Below the pieces are notes generated by a model. It saw only the letters and a program-made list of their open reading frames with translations. It was not told the DNA's origin and made no database searches. 11,769 nucleotides of DNA from an uncultured Gemella sp. GTDB lineage: Bacteria; Bacillota; Bacilli; Staphylococcales; Gemellaceae. Position numbers and translations under genes: made by a program. Location: assembly GCA_947254465.1 (NCBI GenBank), contig CAMYEU010000033.1, forward strand, positions 1 to 11,769. Direction: 5' to 3'. Shown one piece after another: positions 1-6,752 of this stretch (positions within the stretch are counted from its first letter, which is position 1; every line of letters starts with the position of its first letter).

Positions 1-45
1 ACACACTGCATATCGTCGGCAGCGTCAGATGTGTATAAGAGACAG
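1..45 (+). other. Illumina Nextera adapter with i5 index (library artefact)
   Basis: This is synthetic sequence, not genome. Bases 1-4 (ACAC) match the end of the P5 oligo. Bases 5-12 (ACTGCATA) match a standard Nextera i5 barcode (506 series). Bases 13-26 are TCGTCGGCAGCGTC, and bases 27-45 are the 19-base Tn5 mosaic end AGATGTGTATAAGAGACAG. The order and spacing are exactly those of a Nextera read-1 adapter, so the assembly ends in untrimmed adapter and true sequence begins at 46. On the minus strand the adapter adds the false tail LSLIHI and a TGA stop (25-27) to the neighbouring HAD gene. Confidence 0.98.
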
Positions 46-639
46 ATCATACCCTGAACTGATAGTTTCAATACCACTAGCTTTAGAAATATTTTTTGCT
101 GTGATTTCCATACGTGTTGAACCAGATTTATAAATCTCTACTTCTGGAAATTTCTCTTTCATTATATCGTAATGATAATCTAATTGTTCTTTTGTTGGTC
201 TTACATTTATTTTATAGATTGTTTTTCCTTTTAGTAATTCAAAAGGATTTTCGACACAAATTAGCTCCATGTTCCACAATCTATCTTTCTTCTCATGATC
301 AAAATTACCAATACGCTGTTTCCCATCTAAAGCATCAAATATTAATTTGCTTTCTTTTAGATATTCGAATATTCCAGTTAAATCTTTAGTAGGAATGTGT
401 TTTTCAAAAAGAACTTCATCTTGTCTTGTTACAACCGCTCCGTTAAACCCTATCATGTGTGTAACATCCATATCATTACCTTCAGCAATGTATTTGATTT
501 CTTCAACAGAACGCCCAGTCGCAACTGAGAAATCCCCGTAATTTTTAGCATCATGATACGCTTTTAAATCTTCTTTTTCGACGAATACTGAATTTTTTAC
601 AAATGTTCCGTCTAAGTCTGTAACAAACAAATTCTTCAT
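46..639 (-). CDS. Cof-type HAD-IIB sugar-phosphate phosphatase, 3' end missing
   Basis: Cytoplasmic HAD-superfamily hydrolase of the Cof/HAD-IIB type; members usually dephosphorylate sugar phosphates or related small molecules. Motif I is DLDGT at residues 8-12 (nucleophile Asp8, acid/base Asp10). Motif II lies in SVATGRS. The motif III lysine is in the NISKASGIE stretch near the end. The family is usually 250-280 residues, but only 198 genomic codons are present, and the motif IV GDxxND loop is lost. The apparent C-terminus LSLIHI is adapter translation. The start is the ATG at 637-639, because GGAGG (649-653) lies 9 bases upstream; a TTG at 660 would give seven residues with no ribosome binding site. 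It lies 4 bases after the PTS stop, so the two are probably co-translated. The neighbour suggests it acts on the imported sugar phosphate, but the substrate is inference. Confidence 0.9.
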
Positions 640-643
640 GAAA

Positions 644-2350
644 CTATTCCTCCATACCAAGCATATCTTGGATTTCCATTTTTAATACATTAGCATGAGA
701 TCCATAAATTGATTGCATTTGCATATCACTTTCTGCAAATCCCATAGCTCCAAGTTTCGTTGTAATACGCTCTTGATCTACCACACTCTTATCTTTTACA
801 TTAATTCTTAAACGAGTTATACAAGCATCTACAGCTTCGATGTTATCTGGACCACCATGTGCTTTGATTAACTCAATAGCTTGTTTTCTAATTCCTTCTG
901 GTGTTTTTTGTACTGTTTCCATTACTTCATCATCACCATCAACTGTTATATCAGTTGCTTTTGGTTCTTCTTTACCAATTGTAGCGATTTCTACACCAAG
1001 TTTAGCACGTGCCTCATTTTTATTAGATAATTTAACTTCATCACCATCTTCACGTCCAGGTGTTTTAAGGTCAAATTTAACAATCATAAATCTGAATACG
1101 ATATAGTAAATGAAGAAGTAAACTACACCTACGATTGGTACTAACCACCAAGCTGTTTTAGGACCTTGAAGTACTCCATAGATTACCCAGTTAATGAATC
1201 CATGCCCAGTTGGAGTTGCTACCCCTGCGCCTAACATGTGCATTACGAATAATGCTGAACCAGCTAAGAATGCGTGTACTACATAAAGAATTGGTGCTAC
1301 GAATAAGAATGTGAACTCGATTGGTTCTGTGATACCTGTTAAGAATGAAGTACCAGCAGCTGCGAATAATAATGAACCTACAACTTTACGTTTTTTCTCA
1401 TCAGCTGTTTTGTACATTGCATAAGCTGCACCAGAAAGACCGAACATGAAGTAAACGAATTTACCACCGTTAAATCTTGTAATACTTGGATCTACGTGCT
1501 GAACATTTGGATCAGCTAATGAAGCTAAGTAAGCGTTGATTGTACCAACTACACGTTGTCCACCAATTTCCCAAGCCCCACCTAATTCTGTTGTACGAAC
1601 CGGCCAGTTTAAACCGTGGTGAAGACCAAATGGTAATAATGCTCTTTCTACTAAACCATACAGGAACGTTCCAATAGGTCCTGATTTAAGGATAAAGATT
1701 GATAATACACTGATACCTTTTTGTACTGGAGGCCATACGAAGAATAATCCAGTAGCTACTGCTGACATAATTACGATAGTTGCGATAGGTACGAATCGTG
1801 GTCCACTGAAGAATCCAATTACTGTTGGTAATTGAACTTTAACAGCCCACTTATGAACGAAGTATACCACTATACCTACGATAATACCACCAAATACACT
1901 AAGGTCCATTGTTTGGATACCAAGTACTTTTGTCTGCATGGCATTAGATAATGCTAATTTTGCTTCGTTACTTGATAATTTACTAGTGTCTACTAATTTG
2001 TGACTTTGTACTAATAGGAAGTTAAGTACGTAATGTAATACGATAAATCCTAGTAGACCAGAAAGTGCAGCAGAACCTTTTTCACGTTTTGCTAAACCTA
2101 CAGCTACACCAACCGCAAAAATTATCGGTAAGTTATTGAATGCTGTATCCCCTAATACAATTAGGAATTTCATAATAAATTGAATAATGTCATTTTTTAA
2201 TACTGGGAACATTTTTAGTGTGTTTGAATTACTGAAGGCTGTCCCAATTCCTTTAATAATACCTGCACCAGGAAGTACAGATACTGGTAATAAGAACGAA
2301 CGTCCGAATTGCTCAAAAGCAGAGACGAATTTATTTTTTTTCTTTGCCAT
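644..2350 (-). CDS. PTS transporter EIIBC, glucose/maltose (alpha-glucoside) family
   Basis: Membrane permease that imports and phosphorylates a sugar using phosphate relayed from EI, HPr and a separate EIIA. At 568 residues it is a typical IIC-IIB fusion with no IIA domain. The multi-spanning IIC domain (about 10-430) carries the family signature GITEPIEF (339-346) and the substrate-region stretch GLHHGLNWPVR (242-252), a form I associate with maltose/alpha-glucoside permeases. A charged linker (about 430-485) leads to IIB, whose DACITRLR motif puts the phosphorylated cysteine at residue 510. IIB at the C-terminus separates it from MurP, which has IIB first. The start is ATG at 2350, with AAGGAG (2359-2364) 8 bases upstream. 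It faces an RpiR regulator, as in glv/mal-type loci, but no 6-phospho-alpha-glucosidase is visible, so the exact sugar is uncertain. Confidence 0.93.
   Translation of the reverse strand: MAKKKNKFVSAFEQFGRSFLLPVSVLPGAGIIKGIGTAFSNSNTLKMFPVLKNDIIQFIMKFLIVLGDTAFNNLPIIFAVGVAVGLAKREKGSAALSGLLGFIVLHYVLNFLLVQSHKLVDTSKLSSNEAKLALSNAMQTKVLGIQTMDLSVFGGIIVGIVVYFVHKWAVKVQLPTVIGFFSGPRFVPIATIVIMSAVATGLFFVWPPVQKGISVLSIFILKSGPIGTFLYGLVERALLPFGLHHGLNWPVRTTELGGAWEIGGQRVVGTINAYLASLADPNVQHVDPSITRFNGGKFVYFMFGLSGAAYAMYKTADEKKRKVVGSLLFAAAGTSFLTGITEPIEFTFLFVAPILYVVHAFLAGSALFVMHMLGAGVATPTGHGFINWVIYGVLQGPKTAWWLVPIVGVVYFFIYYIVFRFMIVKFDLKTPGREDGDEVKLSNKNEARAKLGVEIATIGKEEPKATDITVDGDDEVMETVQKTPEGIRKQAIELIKAHGGPDNIEAVDACITRLRINVKDKSVVDQERITTKLGAMGFAESDMQMQSIYGSHANVLKMEIQDMLGMEE
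649..653 (-). promoter_or_regulatory. Ribosome binding site fixing the HAD start
   Basis: GGAGG on the minus strand lies 9 bases before the ATG at 639. It sits inside the last codons of the PTS gene, so ribosomes finishing EIIBC can restart directly on the phosphatase. It argues against the upstream in-frame TTG at 660. Confidence 0.8.
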
Positions 2351-2384
2351 TACCTTTTCTCCTTTTATTATTTTATATAGCCAT

Positions 2385-2393
2385 ATTATATCA
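2385..2393 (-). promoter_or_regulatory. Extended -10 promoter of the PTS-HAD operon
   Basis: The minus strand reads TGATATAAT, a perfect TATAAT with the extended-minus-10 TG. No good -35 hexamer lies 16-18 bases upstream, as is common for extended -10 promoters. Transcription should start near 2378, giving a leader of about 28 bases before the ATG at 2350. Confidence 0.65.
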
Positions 2394-2397
2394 AATT

Positions 2398-2411
2398 TGA
2401 AAACGATTTTT
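2398..2411. promoter_or_regulatory. cre-like CcpA site next to the PTS -10 element
   Basis: TGAAAACGATTTTT matches 12 of 14 positions of the degenerate consensus TGWNANCGNTNWCA; the two mismatches are at the last two bases. It covers the -15 to -35 zone of the PTS promoter, where bound CcpA would block RNA polymerase. Catabolite repression of a sugar PTS fits the context. The site is predicted from sequence only. Confidence 0.5.
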
Positions 2412-2447
2412 CCTATTCTGCTTAAAAATTTCTTCGTTTGTAATTAA

Positions 2448-2470
2448 TTACTAATTTAGTAAAATTTTAC
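2448..2470. promoter_or_regulatory. Overlapping palindromes, candidate RpiR operator 1
   Basis: TTACTAATTTAGTAA (2448-2462) is a perfect 7-base inverted repeat around one central base. It overlaps the perfect 12-base palindrome GTAAAATTTTAC (2459-2470). The AGTAAAwTTTAC core recurs at 2562-2574 in front of the regulator gene. Position between divergent promoters and recurrence favour binding by the adjacent RpiR protein; that link is inference. Confidence 0.5.
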
Positions 2471-2499
2471 CAGACTATGTAAACCGCTTTAAAAATAGC

Positions 2500-2528
2500 T
2501 TTTATTTTCTAATTTTTTATGTTATGAT
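2500..2528 (+). promoter_or_regulatory. Promoter of the rpiR-type regulator gene
   Basis: TGTTATGAT (2520-2528) is an extended -10 element with hexamer TATGAT (2523-2528). The hexamer 17 bases upstream, TTTTAT (2500-2505), is a poor -35 match, so the promoter relies on the extended -10. Start expected near 2535, leaving a leader of about 55 bases that contains the second candidate operator. Confidence 0.5.
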
Positions 2529-2561
2529 ACATAATACTGACTAAAGAAAAGAAAATCTACT

Positions 2562-2574
2562 AGTAAATTTTACT
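2562..2574. promoter_or_regulatory. Palindrome in the rpiR leader, candidate operator 2
   Basis: AGTAAATTTTACT is a perfect 6-base inverted repeat around one central T, nearly the same as the core of operator 1. It lies downstream of the regulator's predicted start site and 3 bases before its ribosome binding site, suiting a roadblock for autorepression. Its centre is about 104 bases from that of the GTAAAATTTTAC palindrome, close to ten helical turns, so looping is possible. Confidence 0.45.
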
Positions 2575-2589
2575 CTTGGAGGAAACTTT

Positions 2590-3357
2590 ATGTTTTTTGA
2601 TAACTTAAAAAATAACTATGACAAACTATCTATTTCAGAGCAACAAGCTATCGATTATTTAATGAAACAAGATAATATCGAACATACTACCTTAAAAGAA
2701 ATTAAACAGGCTGTTCTTGTTTCATCTTCTACTGTAATTCGTGCTTGTAAAAAATTAGGTTATAATACCTTTATCGATTTAAAATACGATTTGAAAATGA
2801 GTAAAGAATTAGCTAAAAAAAATAAAGTTACTTCTTCTACCTTTATTACTTTAAAAGAACAACTTAGCGTTGAATTTTCTAGAACAATGTCTATACTTAA
2901 TCAAGAAGATTTCGATATTTTCGCAGAAAAAATTATTAATGCTCGTCGTATTTTTTGTATTGGTAGTGGCTCTAGCTACATGGTTATGAGTGATTTTAAT
3001 AGAAAACTAAAACTTATTAATCTTTGGTCAAACGATTATTTTGAACACTATTCTATTAAAAGAATTCCTGATATTTCTACAAAAAATGATGTTATATTAG
3101 TATTTTCTCTAAGCGGTGATACTAATGTTATTAACGATTGCGTTCTTGAAGCTAAACAAAATGGAACTACTATTTTATCAATCACAAGTCTTACCAATAG
3201 TCCTCTTGCAAAAATGAGTGATCATTTAATTAAAGTCTATGATGCACCAAAAAATAGAAAAAAAATCCGCTCTCGTCTAATGTTAAGTGTTGTTGGAATT
3301 ATTTTATTTGAAACTATCGTTAACACTATCAGTCCTGGAGAATATGTAATCGATTAA
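2590..3357 (+). CDS. MurR/RpiR-family transcriptional regulator
   Basis: DNA-binding regulator of 255 residues, normal for the family. The N-terminal helix-turn-helix spans about 10-75, with the recognition region around SSSTVIRACKKLGYN (45-59). The C-terminal SIS domain spans about 110-240 and should bind a phosphosugar: it shows IGSGSS (124-129) and SLSGDT (173-178), the two phosphosugar-contacting loops of SIS domains. GGAGG (2578-2582) lies 7 bases before the ATG, and translation ends with tandem TAA codons. Divergent orientation to a PTS EIIBC gene suggests it controls that operon in response to the phosphorylated sugar, as GlvR does for the B. subtilis maltose PTS. Repressor or activator cannot be told from sequence; palindromes on both sides of the promoters support direct control. 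Confidence 0.92.
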   Translation: MFFDNLKNNYDKLSISEQQAIDYLMKQDNIEHTTLKEIKQAVLVSSSTVIRACKKLGYNTFIDLKYDLKMSKELAKKNKVTSSTFITLKEQLSVEFSRTMSILNQEDFDIFAEKIINARRIFCIGSGSSYMVMSDFNRKLKLINLWSNDYFEHYSIKRIPDISTKNDVILVFSLSGDTNVINDCVLEAKQNGTTILSITSLTNSPLAKMSDHLIKVYDAPKNRKKIRSRLMLSVVGIILFETIVNTISPGEYVID

Positions 3358-3437
3358 TAAAAATACTTCCATATATTTCCTTGAATTTTCTTTATTTAAT
3401 TAAATCTATTTTTTTCATATAAATTTCATAAAAAATA

Positions 3438-3468
3438 AAAAGGAGATTGATTTGACTCATCTCCTTTT
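3438..3468. terminator. Bidirectional terminator between rpiR and the sftA-position gene
   Basis: AAAAGGAGAT (3438-3447) pairs perfectly with ATCTCCTTTT (3459-3468) around an 11-base loop. T-rich tracts follow on both strands, so it can end the plus-strand regulator and the convergent minus-strand ytpQ-ytpR-867-residue operon. Confidence 0.8.
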
Positions 3469-3484
3469 CTTTTATATTAATTAA

Positions 3485-6088
3485 CTACTTCTTTTTATTT
3501 TTCACCTTGTTTTTAGGAACACGCTTCGCAGAGCCAATATTCCAAACAGTTTCTTCCTGTGTAGCTATTTCTTTATAGATATTAGCATTTTTTTTCACAA
3601 CAGTATCTAGGTCTTTAGATTCTATCTTTTTTTTTTCTTCTTTTTTTACTTCTGGAGTAGTTTTTTTAATAGGATCATTTATTGAAAGTCCTGTAGTTGA
3701 AATACCAACTTGCTTTTTAGGATTTTCTGATGTGTTACGTGAAGCTAGTCCATATACAGATGAATATACTGGTGAAGGTTTAAATTTACCTACATTTCGT
3801 GGTTTTGGCGTAATTGTATTTGAACTCATCATTTGACCAGTTACTGACTTAGTTGATGTTGATATTCCTGATGAAGAATATTTTTCGAAAATTGCATCTA
3901 ATATTTTTTGATTATTCTCAATTTTTTCCTTACTTACAGGTCTATAACCATGATCAATTGTTTTATATTCTCCTAATTTTGTTCCTTTTCCTTTATCAAA
4001 ATACTCTGAAACATCATTAGTATATAATTTTTCAGTATAATCAATTCCTCGCTCTACTTCTTCTTCATTTTCTTCTAAATAAGATTTAGCTTCTTCTATT
4101 CTCTTCTGGACAACCTCTTTTGGAACAACTTTCTCATCAGTAAACTTATCTACATCATTTGCAATTTTAATGTTTTTAGTATTTGGTGATACTTCTCTTA
4201 TTAGACTATCAATATCTACTGAATCTGTAGTCTCTTCAAAATAATTTTGTTCTTCTAACTCTTCAATTTCTTCTTCATCTAGATGATAATCACTATATCC
4301 TGATAATCTATCTTTTTTAACGTCTTTAAATTCTTCATAGTCTTGAACTTCAATATCTTCTATTTCATCCGCTTCTTCAACTAAATCAATATAAGACTCT
4401 CTTTTCTTATCTTTTCTTAAATCTTCTAGATTTTCATTCAATTCTTCAATTTCTGGTAAAGTTTTTTCTTTCTTAGGTAAAATATCAATCTTCTCAATCT
4501 CGATTAATTCATCTAACTCAGTTTTTTCTTTTGAACCGATTGGTTTTTTACCTTCACGTAATTCTTTTCTAAAGTTTTCTACTTCTGCTACAACTTCTTG
4601 ACTTTCTTCAAATCTGTTACCGACCAATTTTTTACTAACTTTATCGATATCGTCTTCAAATAAATCTGATGCACCTTCTAGAACATCATGAACAGAAGTA
4701 TATTTAAGTTTATCACGACGACTTCCCTCAGCTTCAAGTTCTTTTACCTCAAGTTTTGGAGTTTTCTTTTCATGAGTTTTACTTTCTTTCTCACGTATTT
4801 CTTCGAAAATATCATCTAATTTTTCATTTTTCTTAACGTATAACGGATTATCTTTTTCTATTTTATCATTTTTTCTCTCAAGAACATTAAAATTTTCTTC
4901 AAATTCTTTTCTTGCTTCTTTATTTTTTGTAACTCTTTCTTCTTCAACTACACTTTTTTCTTCAGCTTTCACTTTGAATGAGCTAGCAACTTCCTCTTTC
5001 AGTTCACTACTATCTTTCCCTAATACCACACTATCCCCAAGGGTATCGATTTTATAATCTTGTTTTAATCTCTTAGTTCTTACGGCTGCTAGTGTTGGGT
5101 GTGTTCTTCTTGGTGGATTTTCATCAAAAATATCCACATCACGTATTTCAGAACTTTTTACTCCTAGTTTTTTTAAAGCATTCCCTAAGTCTGTTACTTC
5201 AGTTGTTGATACTTCTTCTTTCTCATCTTTTTCTTCATATTTTGTAATATCAATTTCCTCAAATAAAGAAGTTTCTTTTGGCCCTTCTTCTACAAATTCG
5301 ATTTCTAGTTCGTCTTCTATTATTTCTTCTTTTTCTTCTTTAAATTGAGATTTTTTCTTATCAAATTTTTTCTTTTCTTCTAATTCTTCTTCAAAATCAT
5401 CTAATACTGCATCTAATTCTTCTTGATCAATCTCGTCATCACTTACATTAAATAATTTATCTTTTAATCTTGAGAAGAAGCCTTCTTTCTTCTCAGATTC
5501 TTCTTCATTTTTATATTCAGACTCATCATCATAGTCTTCTTCAACCACTCTAGAATTTTGTCTTTGTTCACGTTTTTGACGTTCTAGATATGTTTTATAA
5601 TCCTCAGCTTCATCTTCTTCATCTAAATATTCATCATCTAAGAACTCTTCATCTTCTTTTTTATTAGAACTGAATAATCCTTTAAATTTAGAAATAAAGA
5701 CATTTTCTTTTTTTGACTTTTTCGCTTGTTCTAATTCTTCTTCGTAGTCATCTTCGTAATCTTCAAAGTCATCGTAATTATCTACTTCGAAATCATCAAG
5801 ATTAACTTCTTCATAATCGTCATATTTTTCTGATTCTTTCTCATTACTTTTTCTAGTACTACGTTGTGGACTAAATTCATCCTCATCAAATGATTTTTTA
5901 GTCTTATTAGAACTGAAATCTATTTCAAAATCCTCATCTTCATCAAGATAAACTCTCTCTTTTCTTCTATTTTCAGCTCTTTTTTCCCTACGTTCAGCTA
6001 AATCATCTTTTTTCTCTTTTTCAGCTGTATTTTCTTCATATATTTCATCTTCGTCGTCTTCTAAAAACCACTTTTTCCAATTCACCAT
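3485..6088 (-). CDS. Long acidic low-complexity protein in the sftA position, without an ATPase motor
   Basis: An 867-residue, very Glu/Asp/Lys-rich protein, probably largely disordered with coiled-coil stretches and no signal peptide or membrane helix. It follows ytpQ and ytpR, where Bacillus and Staphylococcus encode the soluble DNA translocase SftA. The start MVNWKKWFLEDDEDE resembles the short aromatic/basic-then-acidic start of SftA proteins. A proline-containing patch GKFKPSPVYSSVYGL (767-781) recalls a motif I remember from SftA linkers. No Walker A, Walker B or FtsK gamma domain is present, and it ends in a basic tail (KRVPKNKVKNKKK). Two more aromatic/basic-plus-acidic modules occur at 131-148 and 204-219. 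Start ATG at 6088 with AGGAGGTG (6095-6102); it begins 23 bases after ytpR. A role in division or chromosome segregation is inference; it could be an unrelated linker or scaffold protein. Confidence 0.8.
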   Translation of the reverse strand: MVNWKKWFLEDDEDEIYEENTAEKEKKDDLAERREKRAENRRKERVYLDEDEDFEIDFSSNKTKKSFDEDEFSPQRSTRKSNEKESEKYDDYEEVNLDDFEVDNYDDFEDYEDDYEEELEQAKKSKKENVFISKFKGLFSSNKKEDEEFLDDEYLDEEDEAEDYKTYLERQKREQRQNSRVVEEDYDDESEYKNEEESEKKEGFFSRLKDKLFNVSDDEIDQEELDAVLDDFEEELEEKKKFDKKKSQFKEEKEEIIEDELEIEFVEEGPKETSLFEEIDITKYEEKDEKEEVSTTEVTDLGNALKKLGVKSSEIRDVDIFDENPPRRTHPTLAAVRTKRLKQDYKIDTLGDSVVLGKDSSELKEEVASSFKVKAEEKSVVEEERVTKNKEARKEFEENFNVLERKNDKIEKDNPLYVKKNEKLDDIFEEIREKESKTHEKKTPKLEVKELEAEGSRRDKLKYTSVHDVLEGASDLFEDDIDKVSKKLVGNRFEESQEVVAEVENFRKELREGKKPIGSKEKTELDELIEIEKIDILPKKEKTLPEIEELNENLEDLRKDKKRESYIDLVEEADEIEDIEVQDYEEFKDVKKDRLSGYSDYHLDEEEIEELEEQNYFEETTDSVDIDSLIREVSPNTKNIKIANDVDKFTDEKVVPKEVVQKRIEEAKSYLEENEEEVERGIDYTEKLYTNDVSEYFDKGKGTKLGEYKTIDHGYRPVSKEKIENNQKILDAIFEKYSSSGISTSTKSVTGQMMSSNTITPKPRNVGKFKPSPVYSSVYGLASRNTSENPKKQVGISTTGLSINDPIKKTTPEVKKEEKKKIESKDLDTVVKKNANIYKEIATQEETVWNIGSAKRVPKNKVKNKKK
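3627..3636 (-). repeat. A10 homopolymer inside the acidic-protein gene
   Basis: Ten consecutive T on the plus strand (A on the coding strand) encode part of an EEKKKIE stretch around residues 817-823. Such tracts are prone to polymerase slippage and sequencing error. A shift here would change only the last 45-50 residues. Confidence 0.85.
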
Positions 6089-6111
6089 ATTTTACACCTC
6101 CTAATTAGATT

Positions 6112-6717
6112 TTATTTAAGATTCAAATCTTTCACAAGAGTTCCTACTTTAGTACCTGTATCTAATACCAAAATACCTCTTGCTTCTTCTTGTGGTAAAC
6201 CTAGTTCACGTTTTGAACATAGCATACCATTTGATTCTACTCCACGTAGTTTTGATTTTTTAATTAATAGACCACTTGGCATCATTGCTCCACATAGAGC
6301 TACTACAACTTTTTGTCCTGCTTCTACATTTGGAGCACCACATACGATTTGTAGTGTTTCTTCTTCATTAACTTTTACTTCTGTTACTTTTAATTTATCT
6401 GCGTCTGGGTGTTTTTCACAGCTTAAAACTTCCCCAACTACGAAGAACTCATCATTATTACCTTCTAGGTCAATTTTAATTCCATTTTTTTCTAATCGTT
6501 TTTGAAGAATCTCTTTTTGCTCTTCTGTTAAATCAATACTACCTTCCCCATCTAATTTTAAATTCTCAACATTGAAAATATTTAACCCAACTAAAGCACC
6601 ATTTTCATCTTTAATTAGTGTAATATTTTTCTTATCTTCGTATGTTACCTCTTCTTTACTTTGAATAGTAATTAATAATGTTTCTCCTAACATCTTCTTA
6701 TTGTAAAAAAATAACAT
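6112..6717 (-). CDS. ytpR: YtpR family tRNA-binding domain protein
   Basis: A 201-residue cytoplasmic protein made of an N-terminal DUF4479-type region (about 1-85) and a C-terminal EMAP/PheT-type tRNA-binding OB fold (about 92-198). OB-fold landmarks are HPDADKLKV (103-111), VCGAPNV (125-131) and KLRGVESNGMLCS (156-168), the conserved core shared with the N-terminus of PheRS beta. It is too short for a synthetase. The family's precise function is not settled. The start MLFFYNKK matches the family N-terminus as I remember it and has AGGAG 8 bases upstream (about 6726-6730). It lies 35 bases after ytpQ, second of three genes in the operon, the same order as in Bacillus and Staphylococcus. Confidence 0.93.
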   Translation of the reverse strand: MLFFYNKKMLGETLLITIQSKEEVTYEDKKNITLIKDENGALVGLNIFNVENLKLDGEGSIDLTEEQKEILQKRLEKNGIKIDLEGNNDEFFVVGEVLSCEKHPDADKLKVTEVKVNEEETLQIVCGAPNVEAGQKVVVALCGAMMPSGLLIKKSKLRGVESNGMLCSKRELGLPQEEARGILVLDTGTKVGTLVKDLNLK

Positions 6718-6752
6718 GAATCTCTCTCCTATAATAAATTTTAATTTTAAAG

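Noticed and set aside
656..660. TTG at 660 as start of the HAD gene
   Set aside because: The ATG at 639 has GGAGG at ideal spacing and begins directly at the conserved HAD N-terminus.
840..1106. Plus-strand 88-codon frame inside the PTS gene
   Set aside because: It is antisense to the conserved IIB domain and linker, with no sign of independent coding.
2478..2491. TGTAAACCGCTTTA as a second cre site
   Set aside because: The central CG is out of register with the consensus by one base.
3358..3484. Frameshifted SftA motor domain downstream of the acidic protein
   Set aside because: Only about 130 bases, including a terminator, separate it from the convergent regulator gene; a motor needs well over 1 kb.
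5300..5420. TTCTTC-rich tracts as a DNA repeat array
   Set aside because: They are simply GAA codons for poly-glutamate in the acidic protein and have no fixed unit or spacing.
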